From positions 434,001 through 498,000 of the forward strand of contig NZ_CP070501.1 in assembly GCF_018308945.1 (NCBI RefSeq): 64,000 bases of DNA, given 5' to 3'. The notes beneath the pieces were generated by a model. That model was not told the DNA's origin, did no database searches, and saw nothing but the letters and a program-made list of their open reading frames with translations. The translations under genes and the position numbers were made by a program. Positions 29,506 through 46,103 of the stretch are shown piece by piece (positions within the stretch are counted from its first letter, which is position 1; each line of letters begins with the position of its first letter). The stretch is from Agrococcus sp. Marseille-Q4369. GTDB lineage: Bacteria > Actinomycetota > Actinomycetes > Actinomycetales > Microbacteriaceae.

Positions 29506-30150
29506 ATGCCACTCGTCGCGCTCACCGGCGGCATCGCCTCCGGCAAGTCCACGATCGCCGGTCGGCTCGCGGAGCGCGGAGCGGTCGTCGTCGACGCCGA
29601 TGCGCTCGTGCGCGAGCTCCAGCAGCCCGGCCAGCCGGTGCTCCGCGAGATCGCGGAGGCGTTCGGCGAGCACCTCCTGCTGCCCGACGGGTCGCTCGAC
29701 CGAGCCGCGCTCGGCGCGCTCGTCTTCGCCGACGACGCCGCGCGGCGGCAGCTCAACGGCATCGTCCACCCGGCGGTCGGCCGCGAGTCCGCGCGCCGCT
29801 TCCGCGCGGCGCTCGACGCCGACCCTGAGGCGGTCGTCGTCTACGACGTGCCGCTCCTCGTCGAGTCCCGCGCGAGCGACCCGTGGGAGCTCGTCGTCGT
29901 CGCGCACGCCCCCGCCGACGTGCGGGTCGCGCGGCTCGTGGCGCTCCGCGGCATGGACGAGGCGGATGCGCGGGCTCGCGTCGCGTCGCAGGCGAGCGAC
30001 GAGCAGCGGCTCGCGATCGCCGACGTCGTGATCGACACCGCGGGCGACCTCGAGCAGACGCTCGCGCAGGCCGACGCCCTGTGGGAGCGGCTGCGCGGCG
30101 ACGCTCGCGGCGGCGGCCCCCACAGCCGCGATGTGGGTGGCCGCTCCTAG
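29506..30150 (+). CDS. coaE: Dephospho-CoA kinase
   Basis: Phosphorylates dephospho-CoA at the 3' hydroxyl, the last step of coenzyme A synthesis. It has 214 residues, the usual single-domain length. The P-loop GGIASGKST is at 8-16, DADALVREL follows, and the lid region has [10 protein letters not shown]. The ATG at 29506 follows a GAGACT hexamer by six bases, a weak form of the leaderless pattern. It is divergent from the response regulator and precedes uvrB, as in many actinobacteria. Confidence 0.95.
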   Translation: MPLVALTGGIASGKSTIAGRLAERGAVVVDADALVRELQQPGQPVLREIAEAFGEHLLLPDGSLDRAALGALVFADDAARRQLNGIVHPAVGRESARRFRAALDADPEAVVVYDVPLLVESRASDPWELVVVAHAPADVRVARLVALRGMDEADARARVASQASDEQRLAIADVVIDTAGDLEQTLAQADALWERLRGDARGGGPHSRDVGGRS

Positions 30151-30153
30151 GCT
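30148..30153 (+). promoter_or_regulatory. Leaderless promoter -10 (TAGGCT) for uvrB
   Basis: TAGGCT overlaps the coaE stop codon and ends six bases before the ATG at 30160. A GGAG lies in the gap but is too close to the ATG to act as a normal ribosome site. Confidence 0.55.
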
Positions 30154-30159
30154 GGAGGC

Positions 30160-32211
<2,052 letters not shown>

Positions 32212-32226
32212 GCGCCCGCCGGCCGC

Positions 32227-32420
32227 TCAGGCCCTGCCGAGCCGCGCGTAGGCGCCCAGGATGCGCCGCTCCGACTCGGTGAGGTAGCGCTCGAGCTCGG
32301 CGGCGGCGGCCTCGGGGCCCTCGTCGACGAGCGCATCGAGCACGACGCGGTTGCGGGTGACGAAGGGCCGGTGGAGCGACTCGAAGTCGGCGATGGCGAG
32401 GAACGCGAGCCGCAGCTCCG
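32227..32420 (-). pseudogene. C-terminal remnant of a GntR/FCD-type regulator
   Basis: About 62 residues at the 3' end read like the last helices of an FCD ligand-binding domain ([37 protein letters not shown]). Upstream of about 32420 the same frame stays open only because it is antisense to the pxpC remnant, and there is no winged-helix DNA-binding domain. The 5' half of the gene is therefore missing. Family assignment rests on a short helical pattern and on the habit of such regulators sitting beside pxp/kip genes. Confidence 0.55.
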
Positions 32421-33061
32421 TCGTCCCCGGCGCGCCCGTCGCCCTCGACGACGGCGACGAGCTGCGGATCGGCGCGATCACCGCGGGCCTCCGCGCGCTC
32501 GTGACCGTGCGCGGCGGCATCGCACTCGAGTCCGCGCTCGGCAGCCTCGCGACCGACACCCTGGCCGACCTCGGCCCTGAGCCGCTCGCCGCGGGCGACG
32601 TGGTGCCGCTCCACGGCCCCGCGGCGGCGCCCTACGCCGTCGAGCCCGTGCCCGAGCCCCTCGCCTCGCCGCCCGCGCCGGGGCAGGAGGTGCGGCTGCG
32701 CATCGTGCTCGGCCCGCGGTCCGACTGGTTCACGCCTGCCGCGCTCGAGGCGCTCACGGCCCAGGCCTGGCTCGTCACGCCGCGCTCGGACCGCGTCGGC
32801 GTCCGGCTGGAGGGCACGCCGCTCGAGCGTGCGCGCGACGGCGAGCTCCCGAGCGAGGGCGCCGTGACGGGCGCCATCCAGGTGCCGCCCGACGGCCAGC
32901 CCGTGCTGTTCCTGCCGGACCACCCGCTCACGGGCGGGTACCCGATCGTCGGCGCCGTCGTCGACGCCGACCTCGACCTCGTCGGCCAGCTGCCGCCCGG
33001 CGCCCGCATCCGCTTCGTCCTCGCCGACGACCACCTGATCGACCTCGGAGCCTCCGCATGA
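32420..33061 (+). pseudogene. pxpC: 5'-truncated 5-oxoprolinase subunit C / KipA-type carboxyltransferase
   Basis: About 212 residues of the PxpC/KipA (allophanate hydrolase subunit 2) family remain, from GAPVALDDGDELRIG through VRGGIALESALGSLATDTLADLG to RIVLGPRSDWFT, PPDGQPVLFLPDHPLTGGYPIVGAVV and the C-terminal RFVLADD. Intact members are about 290-330 residues and start with a QDxGRxG motif, which is absent here together with the first 80-100 residues and the partner gene pxpB. The frame runs 5' into antisense regulator sequence without a convincing start. The stop still overlaps the next gene's ATG by four bases, the trace of an old operon. Expression of a partial protein cannot be excluded. 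Confidence 0.65.
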
Positions 33062-34779
33062 CCCGCATCCAGACCGTCCTCATCGCCAATCGCGGCGAGA
33101 TCGCCGTTCGGGTCGCGCGCGCGTGCGCCGAGGCGGGCATCCGCTCGGTCGCGGTGTACGCCGACCAGGACGTCGATGCGATGCACGTGCGGGCGGCCGA
33201 CGCCGCCGTCGCCCTGGGCGGCTCGACCGCGGCCGAGACGTACCTCGACATCCCCTCGCTGCTCGAGGCGGCGCGCGCATCGGGCGCCGACGCCGTGCAC
33301 CCCGGCTACGGCTTCCTCTCCGAGAGCGCCGCGTTCGCGCGCGCTGTCGAGGAGGCGGGCCTGACCTGGATCGGGCCGGCGCCCGCGAGCATCGAGGCGC
33401 TCGGCGACAAGGTCTCCGCCCGGCGCATCGCGATCGAGGCCGGCGCGCCGCTCGCGCCCGGCATCGACCGCCCGCTCGAGGGTGCGCACGGGGCCGTCGC
33501 CTTCGCCGAGGAGCACGGCCTGCCGATCGTCGTGAAGGCGGCGTTCGGCGGCGGCGGGCGCGGCATGCGCATCGCCAGGACGCTCGAGGAGGTTCCGGAG
33601 GCCTTCGAAGCCGCCTCTCGCGAGGCCGTCGGCGCCTTCGGCCGCGGCGAGTGCTTCGTCGAGCGCTACCTCGAGCACCCCCGCCACGTCGAGGCGCAGG
33701 TGCTCGGCGACGGCGCCGGCCGCGTCGTCGTCGTGGGCGACCGCGACTGCTCGCTCCAGCGTCGCAGCCAGAAGCTGCTCGAGGAGGCGCCCGCGCCGGG
33801 CCTCACCGACGAGCAGCGCGCGCGCATCCACGCCGCCGCGCGCGACATCTGCGCGGCCGTCGACTACCGGGGCGCCGGCACGGTCGAGTTCCTGCTCGCC
33901 GCCGACGGCACGATCGCCTTCCTCGAGGTGAACACGCGACTGCAGGTCGAGCACCCGGTCACCGAGATGGTGACCGGTGTCGACCTCGTGCGCGAGCAGC
34001 TGCGCATCGCCGAGGGCCGCGGCATCTCGTTCGACGCGACGCCCGCGCCGTCCGGCCACGCGATCGAGCTGCGCGTCAACGCCGAGGACCCGGGCCGCGG
34101 CTTCCTGCCGAGCCCCGGGGTGGTGTCGGGCCTGCGGGTCCCCGGCGGACCCGGCGTGCGCTGGGACGCCGGCGTCGAGGCGGGCGACCGCGTCGAGGCG
34201 GCGTTCGACTCGCTCGCGGCGAAGCTGATCGTCCACGCGCCCGACCGCGACGCGGCCCTCGTGCGGCTCCGCCGCGCGCTCGGCGAGCTCGAGGTCGAGG
34301 GCGTCGCCACGGTCGCGCCGTTCGCGCTCGCCGTGCTCGACGAGCCCGCGTTCTCGACCGAGGGCTTCGCGGTGTCGACGCAGTGGATCGAGGCCGAGCT
34401 CATGCCGCGCCTCGAGCCGCAGCTGCGCCCGGCGCCCGCGCCCGCCGACGCGCTCCGCCGCGTCGCGATCGAGGTCGACGGGCGCCGCGTGGTGCTCGGC
34501 CTGCCCGACGCGCTCCTCGCGGCCGCAGCGGGAGCGGGCGGCGGAGCGCCCGCGGCGCCGGCGCGCGACGAGGCGGCCGTCGAGGCGCCGGTGCCCGGCA
34601 CGCTCGTGCGGTGGCTCGTCGACGACGGCGCCGAGGTCGCCGAGGGCCAGGAGCTCGCGGTGCTCGACGCGATGAAGATGGAGACGAAGGCACTCGCGCA
34701 CCGCGCGGGCACCGTCTCGCGGGTCCTCGAGGAGGGCGCGGCGGCCTCGGTGGGGGAGACGATCGCGCGCATCGGCTAG
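33058..34779 (+). CDS. Biotin carboxylase fused to biotin carboxyl carrier domain
   Basis: A 573-residue protein that carboxylates biotin with ATP and bicarbonate. The biotin carboxylase domain (1-450) has the N-terminal [11 protein letters not shown], the glycine-rich [30 protein letters not shown] and [16 protein letters not shown]. The C-terminal carrier domain (about 500-573) has DAMKMET with biotin lysine K540 (DAMKM in place of the more usual EAMKM). The ATG overlaps the stop of the broken pxpC, so it belonged to a pxp/kip-type operon. No carboxyltransferase beta subunit is nearby. It may serve another carboxylase or be a leftover. Confidence 0.9.
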   Translation: MTRIQTVLIANRGEIAVRVARACAEAGIRSVAVYADQDVDAMHVRAADAAVALGGSTAAETYLDIPSLLEAARASGADAVHPGYGFLSESAAFARAVEEAGLTWIGPAPASIEALGDKVSARRIAIEAGAPLAPGIDRPLEGAHGAVAFAEEHGLPIVVKAAFGGGGRGMRIARTLEEVPEAFEAASREAVGAFGRGECFVERYLEHPRHVEAQVLGDGAGRVVVVGDRDCSLQRRSQKLLEEAPAPGLTDEQRARIHAAARDICAAVDYRGAGTVEFLLAADGTIAFLEVNTRLQVEHPVTEMVTGVDLVREQLRIAEGRGISFDATPAPSGHAIELRVNAEDPGRGFLPSPGVVSGLRVPGGPGVRWDAGVEAGDRVEAAFDSLAAKLIVHAPDRDAALVRLRRALGELEVEGVATVAPFALAVLDEPAFSTEGFAVSTQWIEAELMPRLEPQLRPAPAPADALRRVAIEVDGRRVVLGLPDALLAAAAGAGGGAPAAPARDEAAVEAPVPGTLVRWLVDDGAEVAEGQELAVLDAMKMETKALAHRAGTVSRVLEEGAAASVGETIARIG

Positions 34780-34793
34780 CGGATCCGAGTGCG

Positions 34794-34812
34794 CCCTGAG
34801 CGAAGCCGAGGG
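34794..34812. repeat. Small palindromic intergenic element
   Basis: CCCTGAGCGAAGCCGAGGG, with CCCT/AGGG ends, lies between the biotin carboxylase gene and uvrA. Similar elements occur widely between genes of high-GC bacteria. It may act as a weak terminator. Confidence 0.5.
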
Positions 34813-34833
34813 ATGCGTGTCAGCGGCCGGTCG

Positions 34834-34839
34834 TAGGCT
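34834..34839 (+). promoter_or_regulatory. Leaderless promoter -10 (TAGGCT) for uvrA
   Basis: TAGGCT ends six bases before the GTG at 34846, with no ribosome site. No LexA-type box is recognisable next to it. Confidence 0.6.
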
Positions 34840-34845
34840 TCTTCG

Positions 34846-37718
<2,873 letters not shown>

Positions 37719-37722
<4 letters not shown>

Positions 37723-39617
37723 CCGCGGCACGCGCGCCGCGGACCGTGCCCTACAAGCCGGCGCCCGGGACGATCCCGACGGCGCCCGGCGTCTACCGGT
37801 TCCGCGACGAGCACGAGCGGGTGCTGTACGTCGGCAAGGCGAAGAACCTGCGCCAGCGCCTCTCGAACTACTTCCAGCCGCTCGAGGCGCTGCACGAGCG
37901 CACGCGCCGCATGGTGCTCACGGCCGTCCGCGTCGAGTGGACGATCGTCGCGAGCGAGTTCGAGGCGCTGCAGCTCGAGTTCACCTGGATCAAGGAGTAC
38001 GAGCCGCCGTTCAACGTGCAGTTCCGGGACGACAAGTCGTACCCGTACCTGTCGGTGACGATGGGCGAGGACGTGCCGCGAGCGCTCATCACGCGCAATC
38101 GCGGCATCCGCGGCGCCCGATACTTCGGCCCCTACACGAAGGTGTGGGCGATCCGCGAGACGCTCGACCTGCTGCTGAAGGCCTTCCCGATGCGCTCGTG
38201 CAGCCAGTCGGTGTACGACCGCGCCGAGCGCTCCGGGCGGCCGTGCCTACTCGGCGACATCGGCAAGTGCTCCGCGCCGTGCGTCGGCCGCGTCACGCTT
38301 GCGGAGCATCGCGAGATCGCCCGCGACCTCGTCGCGTTCATGAACGGCGGCGACCAGGACTTCGTCGACCGCGTGCGGGAGGAGATGCAGCGCGCGAGCG
38401 CGCGGCTCGAGTTCGAGCGCGCCGCGCGGCTGCGCGACCAGCTCGTCGCCCTCGAGTCGGTGCTCGAGCGCACGAGCGTCGTGCTCTCCGATCGCGTCGA
38501 CGCCGACGTGTTCGGGCTCGTGCATGACGAGCTGAGCGCCGCCGTGCACCTGTTCGCGGTGCGGGGAGGACGCATCCGGGGCACGAAGTCGTGGGTCGTC
38601 GACACCGAGATCGACCTCGACGACAGCGAGCTCGCGACGCAGATCCTGCGCATCGCGTACGACGAGGGCGACCCGCCCGCGCGCGAGGTGCTGCTGCCCA
38701 AGCAGCCCGACGCCGTCGCCGAGGTCGAGGCGTGGCTCACCGACCGCCGTGTCGACCACGGGCTGCCCGGGCGCGTCGAGGTGCGGGTGCCGCAGCGCGG
38801 CGAGAAGCGCAAGCTCGCCGACTCCGCCACCGTCAATGCCGCGCACGCGCTGCAGGTGGCGCGCACGAAGCGCACGAGCGACTACGTCACGCGCTCGCAG
38901 GCGCTGGCCGACCTGCAGGAGGCGCTCGGCATGGCCGAGGCGCCGCTGCGCATCGAGTGCTTCGACGTCTCGCACCTCGGCGGGCAGGGCGTCGTCGCCT
39001 CGATGGTCGTGTTCGAGGACGGGCTGCCGCGCAAGGACCAGTACCGCCGGTTCGGCATCGCGCAGACGACCGACGACACCGACTCCATCCACCAGGTCAT
39101 CACCCGCCGGGCGAAGTACCTCGTCGAGGGCGATCCCGACGCGTCGTCGACCCGCTTCGCCTACGCGCCGCAGCTGATGCTCGTCGACGGCGGCCGGCCG
39201 CAGGTGCAGGCGGCGAAGCGCGCGCTCGACGAGCAGGGCGTCACGGGCGTCGCGCTCGCCGGCATCGCGAAGCGCCTCGAGGAGCTCTGGCTGCCGGACG
39301 ACGAGTTCCCGGTGATCCTCCCGCGCTCGAGCGAGGCGCTCTACCTCGTGCAGCGGCTGCGCGACGAGGCCCATCGCGTCGCGATCAGCTATCAGCGGCA
39401 GAAGCGCTCGAGCGCGATCCAGTCGCAGCTGAGCGGCATCCCGGGGCTCGGGCCGTCGCGCGTACGCGCGCTGCTCAAGCACTTCGGCTCCGCGAAGCGC
39501 GTGCGCGCAGCGTCCCCCGAGGAGCTGCGCGAGGTGCCCGGCGTCGGGCCTGCGCTCGCGGAGGCCATCGCACGCGCTCTGCGCGCCGATACGATGGAGG
39601 CTGACACGCGAGGGTGA
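37719..39617 (+). CDS. uvrC: Excinuclease ABC subunit C
   Basis: Makes both incisions around the lesion after UvrB binds. It has 632 residues with the ATG at 37719. The N-terminal GIY-YIG nuclease domain shows PGVYRF and [14 protein letters not shown] (about 25-50). A UVR motif (about 215-250) binds UvrB. The RNase H-like 5' incision domain has [11 protein letters not shown] and [15 protein letters not shown]-terminal tandem helix-hairpin-helix motifs are [13 protein letters not shown] and [12 protein letters not shown]. It is coupled to uvrA upstream and is followed after 13 bases by rapZ, the usual actinobacterial uvrC-rapZ-whiA order. Confidence 0.97.
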
Positions 39618-39630
39618 GGAACGGCAGGCT

Positions 39631-40494
39631 GTGAACGCGAGAGAGATCGTCATCATCACCGGCATGTCCGGTGCAGGACGCACGACGGTCGCGAACGCGC
39701 TCGAGGACCTCGGCTGGTTCGTGGTCGACAACCTGCCGCCGAGCATGCTGCGCGCGCTCGTGCGCACGGCTGCGGCGGGCGATGCGACGGAGGCGAAGCT
39801 CGCGATCGTCGTCGACGTGCGCGGCGGCGTGCTGTTCGACGACGCGAAGCGGTTCGTCGAGATGCTGCGCAACGAGCACTCCGTGCGCGTGCTGTTCCTC
39901 GAGGCGAGCGACGCAGAGCTCGTGCGCCGCTACGAGCAGGTGCGCAGGCCGCACCCGCTGCAGGGCGACGGCACGATCCTCGACGGCATCCGCATGGAGC
40001 GCCACCGGCTCGAGCAGCTGCGCGGCATGGCCGACCAGCTGCTCGACACCACGGGCCTCAACCCGCACCAGCTCACGACGCGCGTGGGGGAGAGCTTCGC
40101 GCCGGGCGGCGAGCTCGAGGTCGTGCTCACGGTCATGAGCTTCGGCTTCAAGTACGGGCTCCCGGTCGACGCCGACCTCATCGCCGACATGCGCTTCCTG
40201 CCGAACCCGTTCTGGAACCCCGACCTGCGCGGTCACAATGGCACCGAGGAGGTCGTCTCCGACTTCGTGCTCGAGCAGGAGGGTGCGCGAGAGTTCGCCG
40301 ACCGCTACGTCGAGGCACTCGAGCCGGTGCTCTCCGGCTTCGCGCGCGAGAACAAGCTGCACGCCGTGCTGGGCGTCGGCTGCACCGGCGGCAAGCACCG
40401 ATCGGTCGCGATGGCGCAGTACCTCGCCTCGCGCCTCTCGGAGCACCCGGGCGTGCGGGTCGCGGTCAAGCACAGGGATCTGGGACGCGAATGA
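39631..40494 (+). CDS. rapZ: RNase adapter RapZ / YvcJ family nucleotide-binding protein
   Basis: A 287-residue P-loop protein. In Escherichia coli RapZ guides RNase E to a small RNA; in actinobacteria its role is not settled, but it always neighbours whiA. The P-loop is GMSGAGRTT at 11-19, with arginine where the usual lysine stands, a known actinobacterial form. [30 protein letters not shown] and [13 protein letters not shown] follow, and the C-terminal domain has [16 protein letters not shown]. The GTG start at 39631 is 13 bases after uvrC. The stop lies inside the region before the whiA start, so the genes are coupled. Confidence 0.95.
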   Translation: MNAREIVIITGMSGAGRTTVANALEDLGWFVVDNLPPSMLRALVRTAAAGDATEAKLAIVVDVRGGVLFDDAKRFVEMLRNEHSVRVLFLEASDAELVRRYEQVRRPHPLQGDGTILDGIRMERHRLEQLRGMADQLLDTTGLNPHQLTTRVGESFAPGGELEVVLTVMSFGFKYGLPVDADLIADMRFLPNPFWNPDLRGHNGTEEVVSDFVLEQEGAREFADRYVEALEPVLSGFARENKLHAVLGVGCTGGKHRSVAMAQYLASRLSEHPGVRVAVKHRDLGRE

Positions 40495-40508
40495 CGAGAG
40501 GAACCGGC

Positions 40509-41489
40509 GTGACATTGACCGACGACGTCAAGGAGGAGCTCGCGCGCGTGCGCGTGACGCGACCTCAGACGAAGGCGGCCGAGGTCGCGACCCTGCTGCG
40601 CTTCGCCGGCGGGCTGCACGTCATCTCGAACCGCGTCGCGGTCGAGAGCGAGCTCGACTCCGCGGCCGCCGCGCGCAGGCTCGCGCGCAGCATCCTCGAG
40701 CTCTACGGCGTCAAGGCCGAGATCGCCCGCATCTCGTCGTCGTCGAGCCGCTCGAGCGGCGCCTACCTCGTGCGCGTCATCGCCGAGGGCGAGACGCTCG
40801 CGCGGCAGACGGGGCTCATGGATGCGCGACGCAAGCCCGTGCGCGGACTCCCGAACAAGGTCACCACCGGCTCGCTCGAGGACCTCGCGGGCGTGTGGCG
40901 CGGGGCGTTCCTCGCGCAGGGCTCGCTGTCGGACCCGGGCCGCTCCGCCGCGCTCGAGATCGCCTGCCCGGGCAACGAGGCCGCGATGGCGCTCGTCGGC
41001 GCGGCCGGTCGGCTCGGCGTGCCGGCCAAGTCGCGCGAGGTGCGCGGCGCGCACCGCGTCGTCATCCGCGAGGGCGAGCCGATCTCGCGGATGCTCACGA
41101 CCATGGGCGCGCTCGACACCGTGCAGGCGTGGGCCGAGCTGCGGCAGCGCCGCGAGGTGCGAGCGACCGCGAACCGGCTCGTGAACTTCGACGACGCGAA
41201 CCTCCGCCGCAGCGCCCAGGCCGCCGTCGCGGCGTGCGCGCGCATCGAGCGGGCGCTCGACATCCTCGGTCCCGAGGTGCCAGAGCACCTCGCGTACGCG
41301 GGCCGACTGCGCCTCGAGCACCGCGACGCGAGCCTCGACGAGCTCGGCCACCTCGCGCAGCCGACGATGACGAAGGACGCGGTCGCGGGGCGGATCCGGC
41401 GACTGCTCGCGATGGCGGATCGCGCCGCGCAGGAGCGCGGCATCCCGAGCACCGAGGATGCGGTGCCGGCCGACATCGACGACGTCTGA
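40509..41489 (+). CDS. whiA: DNA-binding protein WhiA
   Basis: Transcription factor needed for sporulation septation in Streptomyces and present in most Gram-positive bacteria. It has 326 residues. The N-terminal part is a LAGLIDADG-type fold without nuclease residues ([12 protein letters not shown], then [18 protein letters not shown]), and the C-terminal helix-turn-helix (about 255-315) has [26 protein letters not shown]. The GTG at 40509 is preferred over an in-frame ATG at 40491 because GAGAGGA sits six bases before it and family proteins begin with this LT-EVKEEL sequence. Immediately downstream of rapZ. Confidence 0.95.
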   Translation: MTLTDDVKEELARVRVTRPQTKAAEVATLLRFAGGLHVISNRVAVESELDSAAAARRLARSILELYGVKAEIARISSSSSRSSGAYLVRVIAEGETLARQTGLMDARRKPVRGLPNKVTTGSLEDLAGVWRGAFLAQGSLSDPGRSAALEIACPGNEAAMALVGAAGRLGVPAKSREVRGAHRVVIREGEPISRMLTTMGALDTVQAWAELRQRREVRATANRLVNFDDANLRRSAQAAVAACARIERALDILGPEVPEHLAYAGRLRLEHRDASLDELGHLAQPTMTKDAVAGRIRRLLAMADRAAQERGIPSTEDAVPADIDDV

Positions 41490-41530
41490 GCCGGCCGTCG
41501 CGACCCTGCTCGCGATCAGGCCGCCGTGGA

Positions 41531-41536
41531 TAGGAT
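41531..41536 (+). promoter_or_regulatory. Candidate -10 element (TAGGAT) for sodA
   Basis: TAGGAT lies about 46 bases before the sodA ATG. With a GAGAGGAG ribosome site at about 41570-41577, it would give a short conventional leader. Confidence 0.5.
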
Positions 41537-41582
41537 CGAGACGACCCATCGGCGCGCGCAGCGCGCGAGAGAGGAGCCAGCC

Positions 41583-43289
<1,707 letters not shown>

Positions 43290-43290
<1 letters not shown>

Positions 43291-44501
43291 TGACCCTGCG
43301 CACGCTCGACTCGCTCGGCGACCTCGCCGGCAGGACCGTCCTCATCCGGTGCGACTTCAACGTGCCGCTGACGGACGGTCGGATCGCCGACGAGGGCCGC
43401 ATCGTCGCGTCGCTGCCCACCCTTCGCGCCCTGCTCGAGCAGGGCGCGAAGGTGGTGGCGATGTCGCACCTCGGCCGGCCGAAGGGAGAGCCGGACCCGA
43501 AGTACTCGCTCGCGCCGGTCGCCGAGCGGCTCGGCGAGCTGCTGGGTGCGGAGGTCGCATTCGCCGCCGACACGGTGGGGGAGGACGCGCACCGCGTGCG
43601 CATCGCGCTGGAGGACGGGCAGCTCGCACTGCTCGAGAACCTGCGGTTCGACCCGCGCGAGACGAGCAAGGACGCGACCGAGCGGGCGACGTTCGCGGCG
43701 GAGCTCGCCGCGGGCGCCGACGCCTTCGTGTCGGACGGCTTCGGGGTCGTGCACCGAGAGCAGGCGAGCGTGTTCGAGATCGCGCAAGCGCTCCCGAGCG
43801 CCGCCGGCCTGCTCGTGCAGCGCGAGCTCGAGGTGCTCTCCCGCCTCACCGAAGCGCCCGAGCGCCCCTACGCGGTCGTGCTCGGCGGCTCGAAGGTGAG
43901 CGACAAGCTCGGCGTCATCGAGCACCTGCTGCCGCGCGTCGACCGCTTGCTCATCGGCGGCGGCATGCTTTTCACCTTCCTCGCCGCGAAGGGGCTCGGG
44001 GTCGCCTCCAGCCTCCTCGAGCGGGATCAGCTCGAGCGCGTGCGCGGCTACATCGCCGACGCCGAGCAGCGCGGCGTCGAGCTGCTGCTGCCGACCGACG
44101 TGGTCGTCGCGGAGCGCTTCGACGCCGACGCCGAGCACGAGGCGGTCGCCGCCGACGCGATCGAGTCGTCGCGCTTCGGGGGCTCGGGCATCGGTCTCGA
44201 CATCGGCCCAGACACGGCAGCGGCCTTCGCGGATGCCATCCGCAGCGCGCGCACGGTGTTCTGGAACGGGCCGATGGGCGTGTTCGAGATGGATGCGTTC
44301 GCGGCCGGCACGAAGGCGGTCGCGCAGGCCCTCACGGAGACCGACGGCCTCGCCGTCGTCGGCGGCGGCGACTCCGCCGCCGCGGTGCGGCAGCTCGGCT
44401 TCGACGACGACGCGTTCGGCCACATCTCGACCGGTGGCGGCGCGAGCCTCGAGTTCCTCGAGGGATCCCGACTGCCTGGACTGGAGGTCCTCGGATGGTG
44501 A
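43290..44501 (+). CDS. pgk: Phosphoglycerate kinase
   Basis: Makes ATP from 1,3-bisphosphoglycerate. It has 403 residues. N-terminal substrate site [27 protein letters not shown] and [12 protein letters not shown]. The C-terminal nucleotide domain has [24 protein letters not shown] and [11 protein letters not shown], then [15 protein letters not shown] at the end. The ATG begins on the last base of the gap stop (TGATG). The end overlaps the tpiA ATG by seven bases, so the operon is tightly coupled. Confidence 0.98.
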
Positions 44502-45280
44502 ACCGCACGCCGCTCATCGCGGGCAACTGGAAGCTGCACAACGATCACCTGCAGGCGATCGCACTCGTGCAGAAGCTGGCATGGACGCTGCAGGACGCGA
44601 GGCACGACCACGCCGCGGTCGAGGTCGCGGTCTTCCCGCCGTTCACCGCCCTGCGCAGCGTGCAGACGCTCGTGTCGGCGGAGAAGTTCGAGCTGCGCTT
44701 CGGCGCCCAGGACGTCTCCGAGCACGACTCGGGCGCGCACACGGGCGAGGTCGCCGCATCCATGCTCGCGAAGCTCGAGTGCTCGTACGCGATCGTCGGG
44801 CACTCCGAGCGCCGCCAGGACCACGGGGAGAGCTCCGCGCTCGTCGGCCGGAAGGCGGCAGCGGCGATCCGCCATGGCGTGACGCCGATCATCTGCGTCG
44901 GCGAGACGGAGGCCGACCTCGAGCAGCACGGCGCCTCGGCCGTACCGGTGCAGCAGCTGCGCGAGGCGCTCGCCGAGCTGCCCGCGACCGGCGAGATCGT
45001 CGTCGCGTACGAGCCGGTCTGGGCGATCGGCTCGGGCAAGGCGGCGACGGCCGACCAGGCGCAGCAGGTCGCGCACGCTCTCCGGCAGGCGATCGCCGAG
45101 GTCCGCGGCGACGAGGCGGCAGCGAGCACGCGCATCCTCTACGGCGGCAGCGTGAAGTCGGGCAACATCGCCGGCTTCATGCGCGAGCCCGATGTCGACG
45201 GCGCGCTCGTCGGCGGGGCGAGCCTCGACGCGGCCGAGTTCGCTGCAATCGCGCGCTTCCAGCACCACGTCGGCACCTGA
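44495..45280 (+). CDS. tpiA: Triosephosphate isomerase
   Basis: Interconverts dihydroxyacetone phosphate and glyceraldehyde 3-phosphate. It has 261 residues. Active-site residues are N11 and K13 (AGNWKLH), H103 (VGHSERR) and E173 ([11 protein letters not shown]). The phosphate loop GGSVKSGN and the [10 protein letters not shown] end are present. The ATG at 44495 lies inside the end of pgk; the preceding GGAGG at about 44482 is the ribosome site. Confidence 0.97.
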   Translation: MVNRTPLIAGNWKLHNDHLQAIALVQKLAWTLQDARHDHAAVEVAVFPPFTALRSVQTLVSAEKFELRFGAQDVSEHDSGAHTGEVAASMLAKLECSYAIVGHSERRQDHGESSALVGRKAAAAIRHGVTPIICVGETEADLEQHGASAVPVQQLREALAELPATGEIVVAYEPVWAIGSGKAATADQAQQVAHALRQAIAEVRGDEAAASTRILYGGSVKSGNIAGFMREPDVDGALVGGASLDAAEFAAIARFQHHVGT

Positions 45281-45319
45281 CGCCGTCGCGTCGCCCGCCC
45301 GCCGCGGGAATCCCTGCGG

Positions 45320-45325
45320 TAGGAT
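45320..45325 (+). promoter_or_regulatory. Candidate -10 element (TAGGAT) for secG-rbpA
   Basis: TAGGAT is about 60 bases before the secG GTG and 40 bases after the tpiA stop. Confidence 0.45.
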
Positions 45326-45384
45326 GCTCGTTGGACTTCTCGTGGATGGGCGATGCCCGGAACGCGAAACCGGAAAGAGGGCTA

Positions 45385-45633
45385 GTGGAGATTCTCCAGA
45401 TCATCATGCAGGTGATCCTCGGCGTCACATCCGTGCTGCTGACGCTGTTCATCCTGCTGCACAAGGGCCGCGGCGGCGGCCTGTCCGACATGTTCGGCGG
45501 CGGGGTCGGCTCGTCGCTCGGTTCGTCGGGCGTCGCGGAGCGCAACCTCAACACCATCACCGTCGCCGTCAGCCTGACGTGGGTCGCATCCATCGTCGTG
45601 CTCGGCCTGATCACCAAGTTTGCAGGCATCTGA
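45385..45633 (+). CDS. secG: Preprotein translocase subunit SecG
   Basis: Small accessory subunit of the SecYEG channel. It has 82 residues with two transmembrane helices (about 5-25 and 58-78). Between them is the conserved HKGRGGGLSDMFGGG loop. The GTG at 45385 has GAAAGAGGG just upstream; choosing an earlier start would run into unrelated sequence. The stop overlaps the rbpA ATG by one base. Position after gap-pgk-tpiA is typical for actinobacteria. Confidence 0.93.
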   Translation: MEILQIIMQVILGVTSVLLTLFILLHKGRGGGLSDMFGGGVGSSLGSSGVAERNLNTITVAVSLTWVASIVVLGLITKFAGI

Positions 45634-45989
45634 TGGCTTCCGGAGGCAGTGCGATCCGTGGTTCGCGCGTCGGCGCGGGCCCCATGGGCGAGCAGGACCG
45701 GGGCTTCCACGCCGAGCGCGTGGCGGTCTCCTACTGGGACGCGATGGGCAACGAGACGGTCCGCTACTTCGCGGCCGACCTCCCCGAGGACGAGATCCCC
45801 GAGGTGATCGACTCGCCGTCGACCGGGCTCCCGGCCGGCCGCGACAAGGCCAGCCCGCCCCAGGTCGCCAAGAACGAGCCGTACAAGACGCACCTCGCCT
45901 ATGTGAAGGAGCGCCGCACGCCGGAGGAGGCAGCCGAGCTGCTCGAGGAGGCGCTGCAGAAGCTCCGCTCCGCCGAGGGGCGCGGCTGA
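45633..45989 (+). CDS. rbpA: RNA polymerase-binding protein RbpA
   Basis: Actinobacterial activator that binds sigma-A-type factors and RNA polymerase and helps open promoters. It has 118 residues. An N-terminal tail (AIRGSRVGAGPMGEQDRG) is followed by a core beta domain and a C-terminal sigma-interacting helix-loop-helix (YVKERRTPEEAAELLEEALQKLR). The core has none of the cysteines found in the zinc-binding forms. The ATG at 45633 overlaps the secG stop, and a 15-bp hairpin 40 bases downstream ends the transcript. Confidence 0.92.
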   Translation: MASGGSAIRGSRVGAGPMGEQDRGFHAERVAVSYWDAMGNETVRYFAADLPEDEIPEVIDSPSTGLPAGRDKASPPQVAKNEPYKTHLAYVKERRTPEEAAELLEEALQKLRSAEGRG

Positions 45990-46028
45990 CGCTCTGATCG
46001 AGCGGCGCCGACGGCGCACGCAGACCCC

Positions 46029-46059
46029 AGCGGCCGTCCTGCTCAGCAGGGCGGCCGCT
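46029..46059. terminator. Long palindrome, terminator of secG-rbpA
   Basis: AGCGGCCGTCCTGCT and AGCAGGGCGGCCGCT form a 15-bp arm pair (one G-U) around a single central base. It lies between rbpA and the convergent pgl gene and could work in both directions. Confidence 0.75.
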
Positions 46060-46103
46060 CTCGCGTCGCCGCCCGCCGCAGGTGCGGCATCGCCAGCACG
46101 CCC

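Noticed and set aside
32351-32420. Start of the pxpC remnant at the ATG at 32351
   Set aside because: The first 20 or so codons are antisense to the regulator tail and bear no resemblance to PxpC, so this is an artefact of the deletion junction.
40491-40508. WhiA start at the ATG overlapping rapZ
   Set aside because: The GTG at 40509 has the properly spaced GAGAGGA and matches the family N-terminus; the ATG only supplies an overlap.
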